From the NCBI GenBank assembly GCA_003254925.1, contig QANZ01034347.1:1-64000 (forward strand): 64,000 nt of DNA, in the 5' to 3' direction. Source of the stretch: Chamaecrista fasciculata. Its lineage: Eukaryota > Streptophyta > Magnoliopsida > Fabales > Fabaceae. Positions 61,328 through 64,000 of this stretch are shown piece by piece (the stretch's first letter is position 1; each line of letters begins with the position of its first letter). A model generated the notes under the pieces. It worked only from the letters and a program-made list of their open reading frames with translations, had not been told where the DNA came from and searched no databases. The translations under genes were made by a program, and so were the position numbers.

Positions 61328-64000
61328 CTATAAAGCTTCAAGGACAGTTTGTCCATGGTAATTCCACCCATGTAGAGTAATTCGAGGAGTGACACCTGGA
61401 GGGACCTTGAAAGATATCCTAATAGGCATGGCTTCCCCGGGCACCAGTGAAAAGTAGTTATCTGAATAATGAACTGGTAGAATTCTTGTGTCCTCCCCTT
61501 CTTTGTGTTCTCTCTTTGAAGCATGAACAGAAAGATGAAGGAAGAAAGCTACTCCTACATCATCCCCATTAATTTCAGCAACCCTATGTTCATCATTTTT
61601 CCCAGCAAGACATCTGTATACCCTCTTTAACAAACCAACTTCCTGTTCTTTTCCATTTCCTCCATCTATCTTTTCCAGTGACTCTGTATTGAAGCTAACA
61701 TCGCTACAACTAGCCGTAGAACCGTGCTTTAACGATAAAAGTTTTGAGTCTACTCTTTTAGATGTGTTCTGCACGTGCATTTGAATGTCAAAAGTGGGAC
61801 CTTCAATAGAAACCTTCGATGTTATCTTGAGGGGTACTTTCCTCTTCTTATATGGCTCCAGTAGCTTGTAATCTCCACCGGAAAGATGCAACCAATAAAA
61901 GTTCCTAGATAAAATTTCATAATCTGATTTCTTGTAGAGTTTAAGAAGAAGAAAGTAGACTGGCTTTGCATTTTCACTCTTCGGATACTTCATCTCAACA
62001 ACAGGTACAACTTTTTTTGGTGGCACGGAGGGACTTTCATGAACTTTGTAGTATGGACACGTCCCTTCAAGATCCCACACTGAGGCTTCAATAGCTACAT
62101 CAGACAGTTCTTCTGATGTAGTATTAATGACCTGTTAAAGGCAGAAAGATAAAATGTTACAAAATCTTTTCATGCAAATACACTATTGTGCTCATAACTT
62201 TAACTCGTCCTATATGTGACAATTCAACCAGACCACAACGGTGACCCTCGTTTCTTTCACTAGTTGATTTTGGCTTTCAATCTTGATGTTTACTTTATAA
62301 GATTCAGTCACACAATATGTATGATACTGTTATTCCCAACTCATTAGACATAGAACATTGATAGACAAACCTTACCTCTATAAAATAAGTAGCCAGATTG
62401 AGCTGTACATGAATTGGCTCTGCAGCACATCTACAGCCATAGAAACCAGCCGTTTGATCAAGCAGATGGTCATAAAACTGACCTCTGAGACCAGTCCAAG
62501 GATTTTGTGTCTTCCAAATCAATAAACCTGTATATTTGCTCCACATGCGAGAAGTCCATCCCTCCAGAAGAGCTCTATATTGAACGTAGTTAGCAAGTTG
62601 AGCCTGAAATATTAAAATAAAAACATCAAATTAACCAGAAAAATAAGACAGAAGAATGAAAAATGCATGAAGCCTGACTTAAGAAATTTCTCACCTTCAA
62701 ACAAAAATCATCAAGATCTTTTGGGGTGCCATATAGTAGAATCTGATCATGCACCTTGCCTGGTTTTGAATAAGGAATGTATGTGTGGTATTTCCATATA
62801 GGATTAGGAACTTCTTCAACATAACCATTGGGAAGTTTCTTAAAGACTGGTATCTGCCATCCTTGTGGGGGCATTGTAGCTCTAATAGTAGCTGCAACTG
62901 GCATTCCTACATTACCAACCTCAGGATTGAATCCATATTGGTAAAAATCATTGCTGAAGAAGTCTTCAGGATTTTGAATTTCATAAGGACCATCTGTGAA
63001 GTTTCCCTTTCCATCAGCAAACCCATCCCACATTGAACCTGGGATGTAAAGGCGTGTACCATCAAGATACTGGCTAGGATCCTTCGACACCAGAGTTTTG
63101 CCATTTTCAATCCCACTCTCAAAATAAGGATGAAGCTTCAGGTCATCTTTAAGGGAAGCATTTATATCATCTGGTGGAATTTGTTCATTTCCTCCTACCC
63201 AGAGGGCGAGACTAGGATGGTTTCTTAAAAGCTTGACCGTGTCTCTTGCACAGAACAGGAAAAGGTCATGGTCTAGTGGGCCATTTGGATTTGATACTGG
63301 GACGCCTCGTCCATCAACATCCCCAGTAATCCAGAATTCTTGCCAGACCTGCAAGTTTTAATCAGCAATAGAATCAAACTTAAGAAACCCGCACTGTCAC
63401 TGATATGATGTCTACAATAAAGAGTCTAACGGTGAGAAAAGACAGGGTGATGTGGAAAAGATGTATATGATTTCAGCCCAGTAAAATCAAAGTTGTGCCA
63501 AGTCCCGTTGTAGCAGCACTTTAAAAAGTGCTTTCAGAACTTAAAAGGACATCCCAAAACTGTAAACATCTGCCATTGCAATAAAATTTGAATGACAATC
63601 ATTTTTAGGTTAATTTATGCCAACTAAGAAGTTTTTTAAAGTGAAAAAACAAGATGCAAGAAAAAGAAAAAGAAATCCATTGCATCCCCAATACTGAACC
63701 CAGAAAAAAATCAACCAAATGAACCCAAAAAATAATTAAATACGACATCAAACTTGATTGAGGCAGAACCAACTAAACCTGCTGTTTATAATGAAGATGG
63801 AGTCATTGAAGTTTAGATAATGTCCTCGCAAAAAGTATTCAAAGGAAAGGGAACACAAACAACTCTGACAAGCGCAAGCCATAAAAAGACCAATCTGACA
63901 AGGTGAGACCAGAAAAGAACCAATGCAATAAGTTTATTTAAAAGACAACAACAAACGTAAAAGAAAGCCGCTGAAGGAGAATGAGGATGCAAGCTTACCA
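61328..64000 (-). CDS. EBM: Mannosylglycoprotein endo-beta-mannosidase (GH2), C-terminal part
   Basis: Three complete 3' exons on the minus strand, 63348-62695, 62603-62376 and 62131-61328, encode the last 561 residues. Two bases (TG) before a GTAAGC donor at 63999-64000 look like the end of the preceding exon, so the gene runs off the right edge. Plant EBM is about 940 residues and cleaves the Man-beta-1,4-GlcNAc bond of N-glycans, probably in the vacuole. The GH2 catalytic region is visible: [15 protein letters not shown], then WVGGNEQ with the likely acid/base Glu, and [11 protein letters not shown] with a likely nucleophile Glu. The last exon holds the C-terminal beta-sandwich domains ([30 protein letters not shown]). 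All phases are zero and frames match. Confidence 0.93.

Noticed and set aside
1..64000. CRISPR array, prophage or bacterial-type system
   Set aside because: No regularly spaced identical repeats with unique spacers and no prokaryotic gene organisation. All recognised genes are nuclear plant genes, nearly all of them with introns.

Overview
This is a stretch of nuclear DNA from a eudicot plant. The evidence is many-exon genes with GT-AG introns, very AT-rich intergenic DNA, plant-only gene families (ALWAYS EARLY, LOW PSII ACCUMULATION 3, a plant 9-lipoxygenase, an F-box/LysM protein) and typical plant transposons. I cannot name the species. Gap runs and single ambiguous bases (1404, 23910-23967, 45073, 45564) show it is a draft assembly.

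Layout. 1-1.8 kb is a transposon cluster: the 5' end of a Copia retrotransposon (gag, primer-binding site, LTR), a hAT-type MITE with an 8-bp target duplication, and a short Helitron-like element. An intronless NF-YB4-type gene lies at 3.9-4.4 kb, followed by about 6 kb of AT-rich DNA holding inverted-repeat elements and a tRNA-type SINE. On the minus strand come a small three-exon gene of unknown function (10.3-11.9 kb), an ALWAYS EARLY (LIN-9 family) gene in 19 coding exons (13.2-22.2 kb), the DNA polymerase zeta catalytic subunit REV3 in 24 exons (25.2-38.9 kb) and a cytosolic-type 9-lipoxygenase in 9 exons (40.4-48.1 kb). Four repeat insertions sit in the first two lipoxygenase introns. 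At 51.3-53.6 kb is a Pack-MULE: 176-bp terminal inverted repeats, a perfect 9-bp target duplication, and a captured, broken PPR gene. A divergent pair follows, an F-box/LysM gene (minus, 54.2-55.8 kb) and LPA3 (plus, 56.1-60.5 kb), sharing 386 bp between start codons. The window ends inside a mannosylglycoprotein endo-beta-mannosidase gene (minus, 61.3 kb to the edge).

The genes are functionally independent housekeeping or specialised plant genes: transcription (NF-YB, ALY), translesion DNA synthesis (REV3), oxylipin synthesis (LOX), protein turnover (F-box/LysM), photosystem II assembly (LPA3) and N-glycan breakdown (EBM). I see no operon-like or clustered pathway. The LOX next to F-box/LysM arrangement resembles the Arabidopsis LOX1 (At1g55020)/At1g55000 neighbourhood.

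Exon coordinates below were derived by hand from splice signals, open frames and remembered family similarity. All intron phases are consistent. The most unusual content is the transposon biology: a young gene-capturing MULE and related MITEs, two Helitron-like elements sharing terminal sequence, and a duplicated MULE-type insertion in the lipoxygenase intron. I found no clearly new biological system.
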